From: Tricholoma matsutake
Taxonomy: Eukaryota; Basidiomycota; Agaricomycetes; Agaricales; Tricholomataceae
Direction of reading: 5' to 3'
Length of the DNA stretch: 64,000 nucleotides
Assembly (NCBI GenBank): GCA_026075535.2
Contig: AP026547.1
Coordinates: forward strand, 8,308,001-8,372,000
Made by a program: the position numbers and the translations under genes. Shown here piece after piece: positions 23,744 to 35,494 of this stretch. The notes under the pieces are model-generated. The model was given only the letters and a program-made list of their open reading frames with translations, was not told the origin of the DNA and searched no databases. Each line of letters opens with the position of its first letter. Position 1 is the stretch's first letter.

Positions 23744-24908
23744 TTTCCACATTATGTTGCTGTGGATCTTGTCTTATCTTGTCACTGGCTTTCCTCATCG
23801 CCTTCAAGAATGAAGAACTTGATCACCAGTGGGTTCAGAATCAGTAGTACGAGCTTTAGCTTTCATTTCCCAAGCAGGTATGCTTTCTGATTCCTTCAAA
23901 CACATCTCACTCATTTGACCAACATTAGCTGCACAAATGTCGGATGACATAGTGTCATGTCCAAAGATGTATTGTTGCCCAGTCCTGCAACAGCAAGTTT
24001 CTTTACTGGGACAAGGTGGGTTGTTCTTGATCCACCGCATTGACTTTCTTCCTTTTTTCTACAGCAGATGTCAACATCAGCCTAGCTTGAGCTCAGTCCT
24101 GCTGTATGGTCATTGGAATCCTCATCAGTATTGCCACCAGGGGGTGGGATGGGATTGTTATTGTCTATGGGTGTATTACTATTATAACTGTCCAATGCTA
24201 TATGTGCTTTCAACACCTTTCCTATGGTATGGACAAAATCGGGAGAAAAACTGGAACAGCAAGGAAATCCCCAATATGATGCTACATCACATGCATTATG
24301 GATACCAGTCAAACTCAATCCCAGTCTGGAAACAAACATACAAAATTTCTGAGGATTGGCTTTGACCTCAAAGTGGCAAAAACAAAGCTCGCTTGATCCA
24401 TCCTGAGTTTGCCTTCATCAACCATCAACTCAGGGTTGCCTCAATTCTAGCCATGCCTGTGTACAACCATTATTAAATTTGACAAGAGAAATGAGAACTT
24501 ACAGGATGGGGCTCATTTTGAGGGTTTGGAGTTTACTGTGAATGGACTGCAGTTCAGTGGATAAGTTCCTATTTTCCTTCCATAAAGACTTGATCTCTTC
24601 ATCATCCTTCATTACTTGGGATGCTGCTTGCTAAGCATGCTCATATGTACATTTGTTGGATGAGAGGATTCTTGAGTAGTTTGGGTAGTTCAAGAGACTC
24701 AACCTTCAGTCTGGAAGAATTTGAGTGAGGGAGACTAGAACTGTAAAAGTCTGGGAGAGATGGGCTATTGTTGAGAAATAATGGAGGGGTCACAGTGCTA
24801 GGCATGTAGCCATTGTCCATCAACTAGTACACTGAAGAGAACAAATGTCTAAGTCTGAGTCGAAAGGTCCACGCATCATCCATATAAGATCAATCATGTG
24901 ATGCAAAC
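23744..24908. other. Inter-transposon sequence, no gene assigned
   Basis: On the minus strand 24040-23804 is an open stretch with a Cys cluster (CPSKETCCCRTG) resembling small Cys-rich pieces next to fungal transposases, but it is too short to name. The rest has stops in all frames. Confidence 0.3.
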
Positions 24909-26945
24909 TTGCTCATTATCAAATCAATCCACTCTTATCTTCAAGCTCTCATTCTTACCATGAATTGCTGCTGCTTCCAGTGTTATCCATCCCAAAAATG
25001 GGCTGAAAGGACAGTTAGACAACATCTCAGAAATGATCAGGCTTGCCTTCACAATGAGGATCTCACATCTATGTACATTGAACACCTACACAACTGCATC
25101 AAAAGAAATACAGAGATCTTGAGGAATGCAAACCAGATGGACTCAGATGCAGGTAAGGATATCAAATTATCAGATCTCACATTCTAATAATATTGATGAT
25201 GATTCAGATGATTCAGACAATGGTAGTGAAAGTCAATCAGACAGTGATGTGGATGATTCTGGTAATGTATTTTGGTGCCCAATGTAATATTCCAGATAAA
25301 ATTGATAATCATCCAGATGATGATAGCAAGGACAGATCTAGTAATCCAATGGAAGGTATTACCAAAGATTCTGGTCTGTGTGCCAGCATTTTGATGCCTA
25401 GTATTCATGTCAACTGGCAACTGTTTTCTTTAGCAGAAAACTTTGCCATGGAAGGCATTGAGTCACAAGAGGGTAAGAATGTAATTGCTTTTGAAGAATG
25501 AGGGTTTTCAGCTGGGATTACTCATTCCTCAGAAAGCTCTAGTGATTCCACATCTTCTGAGAGGTCTAGTTCTGATTCAGAGTCTTTGGACTTATCTGAG
25601 AAAGCTGTTTCACTCTCATTAGATGATATTAACACCTCAGGCCACTCTGATAACTCAGATGGAGCTATGTCAGATGGATCCTGGTTCCATCATGACTCTG
25701 ATGGACTTCCAGATGAAGTCTATAACCTCAGAAAGGAATTATTAGGAGATTATAAGCTGCCAGCAACACCACCAGCCATGTATGGTGGACCACAGACTTT
25801 ATCCAAGGAGGAAGAGACTACTCTTGAGCATTACATTGCTTGGAATGAATCAAGGGGAACAGTTAAAGCATATGAAATGCATGCTAGAGTCTTGACCAAG
25901 GCATCTGGAATAAACATTTTGAGTTTATATGAAGCTAAAAAGCTAGCCAGTCGTTTGACAGGCCTTATACCTAACTATGTGGACATCTGCTGATCAAGCT
26001 GCATTGCTTATACAGGCAAATATAAGGATTTAGACTTGTCCTTATATCCACAAAGAAGTCAAATGTGGAAAGAATGATATAAGCACAAAGTAAAGCCAAC
26101 TTCAATAAGCAAACCTCATGCACAAGTGATGATTTTGCCAATTAAACCAACCATCCAGGCATTATATGCAAATGTTGATACATCCAGATTATTATGACAC
26201 AGGAATAATCATTTAAAGCAAGCTTTGCATCTTATTGCTACTGCTGCCAATAAAACCTTTTCTGACTTTGGATATTCACATATGCATACTGTACACTATA
26301 AGCATTTGAACCTCTTTCAGGACTCTTGTGATGTTGCCTTTGCTCTTTCAACAGATGGTGCTCAGCTAACTATGAAAAAACAATCAAATACTTGCCTTGT
26401 TATTCTAATTATACTTAACTTGCCAGGTGAATTGTGGTATCAAGGAAATAGCACTGTTATACCTTTTGCTACTCCAGGCCCCCATTCTCCTGGAGATATA
26501 GAGTCATTCTTATACCCTGTATTTCAAGAAATGTCAACTGCTAGTGAAGGACTATGGATGTCAGATGCAATTGATTCTTCATATTTTGTATTCTGAGGCA
26601 GCATTTGCATGGTTCTTGGAGATATGCTAGGCTCTGCAAAACTCAATGGTATGGCAGGCCATTCAGCAATCTGTGGAGATTGCTTTAGTTTAGTCAAAAG
26701 GGCTTGTGCTACTTTACAAAAGGGAAAGGCACAATACTGTCCAGAAGGAATATAATCCAGCATGGCCTATTTACAGCTTTGAAACCCTACATATCCAAAC
26801 TCAATCACAATACTGGAATACTATCAAATTGCTTTCAAATGCCAAAACTAAAAAAGATGCTGACCAGATTGTAAGAACAACTGGTATATCATGTTTGCCT
26901 TTATGTGCTGCAAGTCCAGCATTTATTCATCCTCCTTATTGGTAA
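24909..26945 (+). pseudogene. Tnp2/CACTA-like transposase, N-terminal and central part
   Basis: The reading order is: an acidic Ser-rich N-terminus (25586-25700), then DEVYNLRKELLGDYKLPATP, LSLYEAKKLASRLTGLIPNY and a Cys-containing linker. After these come QALHLIATAANKTFSDFGYS, CDVAFALSTDGAQL and LWMSDAID, then a gap at a stop and ICMVLGDMLGSAKLNGMAGH. It closes with SPAFIHPPYW at 26945. This succession is typical of Transposase_21 (Tnp2) proteins in basidiomycetes. In-frame stops occur at 25991, near 26073, near 26193 and at 26594. The frame is cut by the copia C2 insertion; the C-terminal part continues at 32327. Confidence 0.68.
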
Positions 26946-26981
26946 TTAATGATGCAACAATATTGGTAATCAATTTCAACA
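26937..26981 (-). repeat. 3' LTR stub of copia C2
   Basis: It matches the first 45 bases of the 5' LTR (TGTTGAAATT, then the ATTACCAATATTGTTGCATC repeat) with one substitution, then changes abruptly into transposase coding sequence. About 200 bp of LTR are missing. Confidence 0.8.
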
Positions 26982-27013
26982 CCCCCCCTCAAACTGTACA
27001 GCGCTCTAAGCAG

Positions 27014-30000
27014 CTAAGTTTGAACCTCAAAAGTAATTCTGAGAGAGTCTCTAAATTTCCTGAATAGGATGGCACCAAGGTTCTTTGTGAACATGTCAGC
27101 CAGATTATCACTACCAGGAATGAAAATGATTGTGACTTTGTCATTTTCTATGCATTCATGGGTATAGTGGTAGTGAATGTCTATATGTTTGGTCCTTCTT
27201 TCCTGAACTGGATTTGATCCAATAAAGATGGATCCCTGATTATCAGTGCAGATTGGTACATGCTTCAGTATATATCCAAGTTCCTGGAATAAGGACTCTA
27301 TCCACACCATCTGCTGACAAGTGTCAGAGAGAGCCATATATTCAGCTTCTATGGATGACAGTGCTACAGTTTTTGTAAATGGGACTGCCAGCACACAATG
27401 CCACTCACTAGAGTAGCAAAGTAACCTGTTGTAGATTGGCGCTTGACAGTGTCAGCTGCCCAATCAGAGTCTGTGAAGGCCTGTAGCCCTTCAGATTTCT
27501 CTCCATCGTAGACAATGTTATATTTCTGGGTTCCCACCAGATAGCGCATGATGTACATCGCTTTATCTAGATGTTCTTGGCTAGGATTAGCTGAGAATTG
27601 TGACATCTTGATTACTGTGTAAGTGATATCAGGTTGTGTTCCAAGCATCAGATACAATAAAGATCCAATCACAGACTGATATTTTGATCTAAGCACCACA
27701 ATTGGCATTGCTGTGTTTTCTGATGGTTTGTAACCAGTTGGGAGCAGAGTGGGGGCAACTTTGGCATTTGTCATCTCAAACCTCTTGAGCACTTTGGCAA
27801 GATATTCAGTTTGATCGAGTTTGACTTTATTTGCAGTCTGGGTGACCCACATGCCTAAGAATTCCATGACTTTTTCAGTACTATGGCACTCCCAATGCTT
27901 TAGACAAGCATTCTTCTTTTCATCCACAAGTTTCTTGTTCTTTCCCATGAACAAGCCATCATCAACATAGACCAGCACAATAACAATGCTGCCTGTCTTA
28001 GGATCCTTGTGTATGAAAGTGCCGGCATTGGAGCTGGCATACACAAACCCAATGGTGCACATAAATGCCTCTAGCTCTTTCCACCATGCTAGTGAGGCCT
28101 GTTTAAGGCCATACAATGCTCGGCATAAGTGCATTACTTTGTGCTCTTTTCCCTCGAGTCTGAAACCCTCAGGTTGATCCATATAGATCTCCTCATCTAG
28201 TTTGCCATATAAAAATGCAGTTTTTACATCTAGACCAGTCATATACATGCCTTCTAAAGACACGAGTGCAAACATGAGGCATATGGTCTCATAGCGGACT
28301 ACTGGTGAGAAAATCTCATCAAAGTCAACACCTTCAACTTGTGAAAAGCCTTTAGCCATGAGTCTGGCTCATTTTCTTCCATCCGATTTCATGGAGAAAA
28401 CCCATCTATTTTTGATCATTTTTTGATCATGTGGAAGATCAACAATGTCATAGACTTGTCACTTGTGAAGAGCCTCTAATTCTTCATGACAAGCCTGTTT
28501 CCACTCAAGTTGCTGCTGCTGTGGTAGGTGCGCAATATTGCAAAATTGGTTTGGAACTTGGCTTATTTCACTTGATGGTGTGACTGCTTTTGATACCAGC
28601 GAATAAGCTTATCTCCACCTTCCTTGGTTATCTTTTGAATATAACCTGCTTCATCCAGTTCCCCCATTGGGTGATCATGTTCTTGATTATTGGAATCAGG
28701 CACACTCTTGTGGGGTGCCAAACTTGGTCCAGCAACCAGTTCTTGCTGTTGAGATTGTGGTCGTGTTCGGTTATGATCTGAATCTTGACCCACAGATCTC
28801 TTCCAATATCGATCATGTGCAATGTCTCTCTCTATGTCAGAGGGGAGTCGCTTCTCTCCATAGGTATTGCCAGGATGGTTTGGGATGTTCCTCTGCCTGC
28901 CTGATTGATGGGGCAATTGCTGCCATTCCTGTTGATCATCACGTCTTGGACAAAAGTCCTCAGTGGTTACTGGAGGCGACAGAGGAGGAGTGTCAGTTGC
29001 ATCATCATGCGCCTTTTGCTCGCTTGGTACATCATCATCATCTTTTTCTGATGATGGAGGAAGGGGTAGATTTTGTGGCGGTATAGAATCATCACCATCT
29101 GTTCCAGATGAGTGGTTGTCATCTTCTGGTTCTGGAGGTGGAAAATTACCAAGGTCTGTCTTGGCAGGAGTTTTAGCTCCAGGACAGCATGGGAACAATG
29201 TTTCATCAAATAGTGCCATAGCACCAATGAATATTGCACCACTAAGTCGCATGAAACAGTATGCTTTAATGCCATCTTCTAATCCTAGGTACGTCATTAA
29301 CTCTGATCAAGGAGCTAATATGGTTGGATGTTTCTCCTTGGGTAAATAGACATAAGCACCACAACCAAAGACCTTCAGATTGTTTAGATCTGAGCAGACT
29401 TTATTCAGGTCCTCAAAAGGTGTCAGCCATTTCAGGCACCTTATTGGGGTTCGGTTGTATAGGTGTGTTGCATGTTCAATGCAAAATTCCCACCATGATT
29501 GTGGTAGACAAGCGGTAAATTGTAGGCTTTGTGACTTTTCCATTATGGTGCGCTCTGCGTGCCCATTCTGTTGGTGAACGTGGGGTGCAGACATCTCTAT
29601 TTTGATGCCAAAATTCTTGAGCATATTTTGTAGCTCACGATCTTTGAACTCCCCCCCTGGATCAACACACCAGCGCTTGATTGTAGCGCCATACTGGGTC
29701 AAAGCCATTGCCTGAAATTGTCTAATTGCTGCAGCAGTGTCAGACTTCTTTCTAAGGCACTGGACCCAGATATGTGATGTTTTGTCATCCAGAAATACAA
29801 TAAAGTATTTATGTTTGTGGTACGATAGTACTGGGAGTTCCTTTAGATCAGAATGTATTAATTCAAAGGATTTCTCTGCATGTGACAAGAAAAGATTTTG
29901 ATGTCATTTTCCCTTCAGCACACCCTGGACATATAATTTTGTCTTTAAGAATAATTAAATTCCTTGGGAATTTTATGGTGCTGTTAGGCATTTACCCTAG

Positions 30001-31853
30001 TGCCTCTTTGGATGGGTGTCCAAGTTGCCTATGCCAAGTCAAGTAGTCAGCAACATACATGGTCATGACATTGATCCTCTTGGTGCTCAATATATGAGTC
30101 TGAGCCCAATAAATCGTGTCGTGTCTCCTAAGAGGGACACAATCCATTATTGGGTTTCCTTTCTCAAAAAATGAAATGTGTGCAGAGGAACCACGCACAT
30201 CACTTCCATCTTGTAAAAAGATGCCCATTGACAGTAATTGAGTATTACAGTCAGGTATGTAGTAGATGGGTATAATCATGTTTCATGCATCTCTGACTTC
30301 CCATGACATACTACCTGATGTCTAATGAAGACTGCTCCTTTTCCTACTATATGAGTAGTACCTGTGGCTCTTTGAACCAAGGTAGAGTCCTTTCTCAGTA
30401 AAGGCTTGTAAGAAGCAAAATCTTTCATTTCACCAGTGAAGTGCTTTGATGCACCTGAATCCATGATCCAGTCGGCACCTTTCTTACAATTTCCATTTGC
30501 ACACATAACACATATATTAAGATCTAAGTAGTTCCATGATACATTTAATAGTGGTAAGATTTCACATGAAAAGTTCACTGTAATCATTGGAATATTAATC
30601 TTTGTGCTTGCAGCAGGGAAAAGGACTGACCTGTCATCATATCCTCCTGTTTCAAGCAGTTCATCGACGAGCATCTCATCGATGGCTTTCCACACTTCTT
30701 CATCAGAAACCGGAGGCTCTGATCTGAGAGAGACGGTATCATCTTTGACCTCCACGATCCTAGGTTCTGGTTCAATCCTCCTTCTCTTACCTTCTCGCAC
30801 CATCAGGTGCTCTTCCAGCAGTCACAGATTTTTTGCACTGCATGGAAGTTGCATTTGCTCGAGGGTGTCTCAAGCTTGCTGATATTTGGTGTAGACCAAA
30901 TGAGAGGTAGAGGCCATGCCCGTATATGCCTGTGCAGGCAGTCAGCAGCGAGGATCCCTTGTGGGAGTGTGGTCATACTTTTTGATGTGCTGAATGAGTG
31001 GCATCAGCAGTATGATGGTGCTATTACCATTTATAGTGGTAAAGGCACTGGAGGCAAGGTGGGTATGCTTCTCTTTGGGCTTATCCTCTTTAGTCTTCTT
31101 GTCCCCACATTGTCCACACTTTCGGGACCACTCTCCATTGTTGTTTTGCCCTTCTTTGGGCTGCCATTTGGGGTTTCCCTCTTTGCGCTTGACAGCGGAA
31201 AGCTTATTGGCCTGAGGCAGGCCAGTGGGCTTTCCAACTGCCATGTGCCTTGAGGCTTCAGCAACAATGGAGTCCTTGACATGTTTAAATGTCAAGGCAC
31301 TAGTAGCAGTTGTGTTAAGGACCATGGCAAATAATGAATCATGCTCGCGCGGCATTGCAGCAAGTAGGATCATCGCCTGTACTAGTTCAGGGATGGCAAC
31401 GTTGGCAGCCATGAGGCGCTCAAACTTGTCAGCCATCTTAGCAATCTCTGGCACAGGATTCACAGCCAGGATTTTGATTGCTATTGCAGACCTGAAGTCT
31501 CCAAAGACTTGGGAGGGGCCATCGACACCATAATCAGTGCAAATGAGGTCCCACACCTCCTCAGCAGTGTCCTTGGTGTTGGCATGCTGCCAAATGGAGG
31601 GGGCCAGGTAGAGCACTAGGCTACCAATGGCCTGGTCATTTTTGTTGCTCCAGGTCTGGAGCTTGGCAGTAGCATCCACTACAAGAGTAGTGTTTGTCAC
31701 CATCAAAGGAGGCACTGGAGGTGGTTTGATTTCTGCCCTGCTAGTTATTTGCCAGAGGCCCTGAGACCTGAGCCACGCCTTCATTGAGTTGGCCTATTGA
31801 ATGTAATTGGACCCATCAAAAGTTTGTACAAGTTTTTCAAGAGTTGAAGACAT
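27014..31853 (-). pseudogene. Gag-Pol polyprotein of copia C2, multiply broken
   Basis: From ATG 31853 it encodes the same domains as C1. Gag (to about 30942) has the cluster CGQCGDKKTKEDKPKEKHTH, which in C1 reads with Arg in place of both Cys. The protease shows ADWIMDSGASKHF (about 30470). The integrase ends with HQQNGHAERTI. The RT reads LVYVDDGLFMG (about 27950) and RNase H reads SSIEAEYMAL (about 27350). The open pieces are 31784-30942, 30803-30276, 30279-29992, 29888-29307, 29297-28563, 28359-27364 and 27394-27014. Extra stops include one just after the Gag start and a CGA-to-TGA-type change after RDPRC. Confidence 0.9.
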
Positions 31854-32065
31854 GATCTGTGGTGGCAGCTGTTAAAAGTGCTCAATCAGTCTTTTACTCA
31901 ATAAAACATGTTTTAATGATCTCAGGAGAAAACACTCCTTCAGAATGTGTAGCCCTAGTCAACCTAGGTTTTAAGTGCAGCTCACAAAGAGTGCAAGGTT
32001 ATAATTTGGAGACTATGAAGTCAATGTCATTTGCAGGCAGTTAAGGTGGGTTCGCGACATGCCCA

Positions 32066-32080
32066 GCAGGGCCCATAACC
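32066..32080 (-). promoter_or_regulatory. Primer-binding site of copia C2
   Basis: The reverse complement is GGTTATGGGCCCTGC, the same 15 bases as in C1 and directly next to the LTR. It is conserved although the surrounding element is decayed. Confidence 0.8.
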
Positions 32081-32326
32081 TGTTGGAGCAGACTATATAC
32101 ACTGCACAGGGGAAGAGACTACATGTTCCTTACAACCTACCTGGGGTTTAGTTAGACTTACAGCTAGGGTTAGCAGAGGTAAGAACACTATATTCCTACT
32201 ATGGTACAGGTTCTCCTTATATACATAATAATAAGGATATCACATGACTACAGAGGGATATGCATATGAAACATGTAACAATATTGGTAATTAATGATGC
32301 AACAATATTGGTAATTAATTTCAACA
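32081..32326 (-). repeat. 5' LTR of copia C2
   Basis: 246 bp from TGTTGAAATT to CTCCAACA on the minus strand. The R/U5 half matches C1 closely. The U3 start instead holds two 19-bp copies of AACAATATTGGTAATTAAT (32277-32295 and 32301-32319, 24-bp period) in place of the C1 repeats. Confidence 0.88.
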
Positions 32327-33063
32327 CTCAGGCTACTGTAGAAAGAGGTATTAAAGAGGTTGGTTGCAGAATTCAATCAAGGAAAGCAGTTGTTGCAAAT
32401 CTGAGCAATCAGAAATACGAAAGAGAGATGTTAAATATATTGCTTCTTTATCATCCTTCATTGGATACAAGCAATAAAAAACCAGCTGGTTCAACCACTA
32501 CTATAAAACCAGTAACAAATATGAAGATTCTGAAGAGAGAGCTCATTCCAGGTGGAGTTGTTGATCAGCATTTGACAGTTATTGCTGCTGTTACAAAGAT
32601 GAATTGCAATCTGATGTTATCAGATGGGGAAAACTTTGTTTGAATGCAAAGACACCAATTCACAGTGAAATAAGTGATTCAAGGTCTGTTCAGAATGAAA
32701 CTACAAGATATTCTTGATAGTTTGCCACAGCTAGATGGATCAACAAAGTCAATAATTGGAGAAGCCTTAGCATATTATCAGCTGATTAAAGATCATAATC
32801 AACTGGTAGTAGTTTGCTGGTTATTAAGTGAACTTGAGAAAATATTAGGAGCATAGAGAGGAACTTGGTCTTCCAATCTTACTGTGTTGAAAAGCACAGA
32901 TATAACAAATAAAGCATTTATTTGGAAAATGGATACCCCTAATGCAAACATTTGGGGTCTCAGAAAGCATCCTGGATTGGCAATGCTAAGTGCTATGGAA
33001 CTTGGAGAAATTGAAAGTATTGATGGAAATGAGGATGGAAATTCAGACTTGGAGGATACGTAA
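32327..33063 (+). pseudogene. Tnp2/CACTA-like transposase, C-terminal part
   Basis: Directly after the C2 LTR the frame reads QATVERGIKEVGCRIQSRKA and NLSNQKYEREMLNILLLY, the conserved C-terminal block of the same family as 24909-26945. It continues through VVDQHLTVIAAVTKMNCNL, a stop at 32641, AYYQLIKDHNQLVVVCWLLS and an acidic end (DGNEDGNSDLEDT, stop at 33061-33063). Compared with the family, the region between IHPPYW and the ATVER block (a few hundred residues) is missing, which suggests a deletion with the lost part of the C2 LTR. Confidence 0.65.
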
Positions 33064-33300
33064 AGGACAACAATTATGTATGTATTTGTATTGTATCAAT
33101 AATATATATTGACAAATAGCTGTAAATCATGTATGTACAATAACTGTTTTTATGAACATTGTATTTCTTATCCAGATTATTGATTGCTAAGCATTGGAGT
33201 ATGTCAGAAGATATACCCTGATACCAGTATGTTTCGAGTTCAAGAGGATTGGAAATAAACACCAAGGATTGTGTGGGCAAAGCTGACTACTGGAAATTTT

Positions 33301-33520
33301 GCTGGCATTTGGTGCAACATTAGAATTTTATTCCCAGACAATACTGGCTTGCGTGCTATGAATAGCTCAGGCAGCATTTGTTGCAATGTTAGGGAATTCT
33401 TCCCATGATACCTCAATTCTAGCTGTGTGCTATAAATAGCTCAGTCAGCATTTGCCACAATGATGTAGTGGAATTTTCCCACCATACCTTAGTCTGGGGA
33501 ATAACTTGTTCTATAAATAG
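33301..33520. repeat. Three 70-74-bp tandem repeats, two or three with a TATAAATAG-type motif
   Basis: Units start at 33301, 33371 and 33445, each opening (G/T)C(T/A)GGCATTTG-like and ending with GCTATGAATAGCTCAG, GCTATAAATAGCTCAG or CTATAAATAG. The units are diverged but collinear. The array borders the 74-bp minisatellite on its right. Confidence 0.7.
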
Positions 33521-33534
33521 AACTTGGAATCACC

Positions 33535-34185
33535 AACAAGGCAATCAAATGCACCATCCTATATTTACAAGGTCCTCAAGCAGGTCCAAGCAGGTCCATC
33601 CTGATACTGGCATCTCAAACAGAGCCATCAGATGTACTCATCCTACATTTACAAGGTCCTCAAGCAGGTCCATCCTGATACTGGAATCTCAAACAGGGCA
33701 ATCAGATGTACTCATCCTATATTTACAAGGTCCTCAAGCAGGTCCATTCAGATGCTGGCATCTCAAACAGGGTAATCAGATGTACTCATCCTACATTTAC
33801 AAGGTTCTCAAGCAGGTCCATCCCGATACTGGCATCCTGCAGGTTTGGTTCAGGCATTTGAGGTTTGGACTTAGGTTCTGAACCAAACTTTGGCATCCCT
33901 AACAAGGCAACAAAATGCACTCCTCTCACACTTTTAGGGTCTTCACACAGGTCCATATGTCACTCCTGATATTGGCATCTCCAACAAGACAATTGACTAT
34001 ACCCACCTCACATTTACATGGTCCTCAAGCAGGTCCATCCTGATACTGGGTATCTCTAACACAGTGATTTGATGTGCTCATCCTATTTTCTGAAGGTCCT
34101 CACACAGGTTCATCCTAATACTGGTATCTCCAATGTGGCAATGGTATCATCTGAATTGACTTGTCCTACATTTACAGGGTCATGA
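33535..34185. repeat. 74-bp minisatellite, about eight units
   Basis: The word ACAAGGTCCTCAAGCAGG recurs at 33567, 33651, 33725 and 33799. The period is exactly 74 for the last steps and 84 for the first because of a 10-bp duplication (CAGGTCCAAG). Further diverged units continue to about 34185 (CAGGTCCATC, TGGCATCTC and similar). Because 74 is not a multiple of three, the open frame across it changes register in each unit and is not a gene. Confidence 0.85.
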
Positions 34186-35061
34186 CAATGGGATGCCCTT
34201 TTCAGCATTTTATTATTCTATTTCATACTGAAGTGTATTTTCTAATCTACCTATTGTCTTGAAGTGCGGTCTCAAGTGTGTTTTTTTAATCCATCTATGC
34301 TCCAAGCAGATGTCACTGGAGGCAATGAACATTTTTAACTTGACAAATATGGATAAAATACTATTCACCAAGATAGTGTGTTTCCAACAATGTTATTTTT
34401 GTCAAATGTTGAAATAAAATGAAGAATATTTTGCCCCCTAATATGCTATCCCCTGCCAGGAATACAATGTTCTTTAATTATTAGTAGAGTTTTTGTCCAT
34501 TGTTGGACTGAAAAATACTGGTGTGAAAAGACTTTCTCAGTAAACAATCATTTTCTTATATTTCCTTACCATAAGAAATGCATATGATTGTTTTGAAATT
34601 AGTTGAGAAAAGTTGAACATCATTATGTGCATTCAGAGTTTGAAACTCTGTTTACACAAAACTGACATACTTTCAAGGTACCACAATGAACAGCATTAAG
34701 TGCTATTGAGCAATGGCAACAAACAGAAGGAGGGAGGAATGAGGGAAGTACATTACCTCGAGCTCTCAGTTGTTTTTCATTGTTTCATTTTCATTATTTT
34801 CACTAATAGTAACACTCACATTGACAACCATGTTGGGAATGGAACAATGACAAATGAGGAGAAGGGGCACAACTGCCTCTTCTACCAATGGGAACAGCAG
34901 TGTATGGTAGTGGAACAATGGCCCCCAGCAATGACAATGATGAAAAATGTGAGGAGGGGCCAACATGAGAGGGGGCATGATTGCCCCTTCCAACAACTGG
35001 AAAGAATATGAGAGGAGAACAACGACCTCCAGCAATGGCAATGGACAAGAGGGGAACAATG
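34186..35061. other. Non-coding, AT-rich then CAATGG-rich low-complexity sequence
   Basis: Up to about 34700 I see nothing but AT-rich unique sequence. From 34830 the sequence is built of short GGAACAATGG / CAGCAATGACAATG / GAGGGGC words that lead into the 204-bp tandem repeat. ORFs on either strand here are repeat translations. Confidence 0.45.
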
Positions 35062-35494
35062 ACCCCCTCCAGCAACAATGACAAATGTGAGGGGCCTGAC
35101 CAAGTAATCCAACAATGGGTACAACAGCAATGAACACAGGGGAGGGGAGTGATGAACGCAGAGGGCTACACCAGGCAGGGTGGGACTTGGGATATTTTGG
35201 TGTGCTTGCTTTTTTGACTGAAGTTTTGGTATTCTAGGCTCTATGCTGATTCGACAGGAACAATAACCCCCTCCAGCAATGGCAACAATGACAGATGTGA
35301 GAGGCCCAACTAAGTAATCCAACAATGGGTACAGCAAGATGGGAGCAATGAATGCAGAGGACTACACTAGGCAGGAGGGAAACTCAGGAGGTGTCACCTC
35401 TCAATTTATTCTAGTGTGTTTGGTTTTTTCTTTTTCCTTCTTTTTTCACTAAAGTTTTGTTGTCCTACAGTAAGCATCTATGCTGATTTGACAA
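35062..35494. repeat. Tandem duplication with a period of about 204 bp
   Basis: Units start at ACCCCCTCC (35062 and 35266). Both contain TAATCCAACAATGGGTACA, a CAGAGG(G/A)CTACAC(C/T)AGGCAGG word and a T-rich segment followed by CTATGCTGATT(C/T)GACA. The second unit has small insertions. Confidence 0.75.

Larger units (their letters stand above)
26937..32326 (-). mobile_element. Second copia copy C2, minus strand, truncated at its 3' end, inserted in the Tnp2 gene
   Basis: Read on the minus strand, it has a 246-bp 5' LTR (32326-32081), a primer site (32080-32066), a broken polyprotein (31853-27014), a polypurine tract (complement of CCCCCCCTC at 26982-26990) and only about 45 bp of the 3' LTR (26981-26937). 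Proteins align along their length with C1, but CpG sites of C1 are often TpG or CpA here. Left flank and right flank both encode parts of one Tnp2-like transposase, so it landed in that gene. Confidence 0.9.

Noticed and set aside
33468..33881. 137-codon ORF with repeated peptide motifs
   Set aside because: It is the translation of the 74-bp minisatellite. The period is not divisible by three, so each unit is read in a different frame, which is unlike a repeat protein.
33301..34185. Possible CRISPR array
   Set aside because: The repeats are long, contiguous and diverged with no unique spacers, and the sequence is eukaryotic. It is a minisatellite.
34766..35337. Overlapping minus-strand ORFs of 93-151 codons rich in Cys, Leu and Pro
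   Set aside because: Three frames are open at once over a tandem repeat, the signature of repeat sequence and not of a gene.
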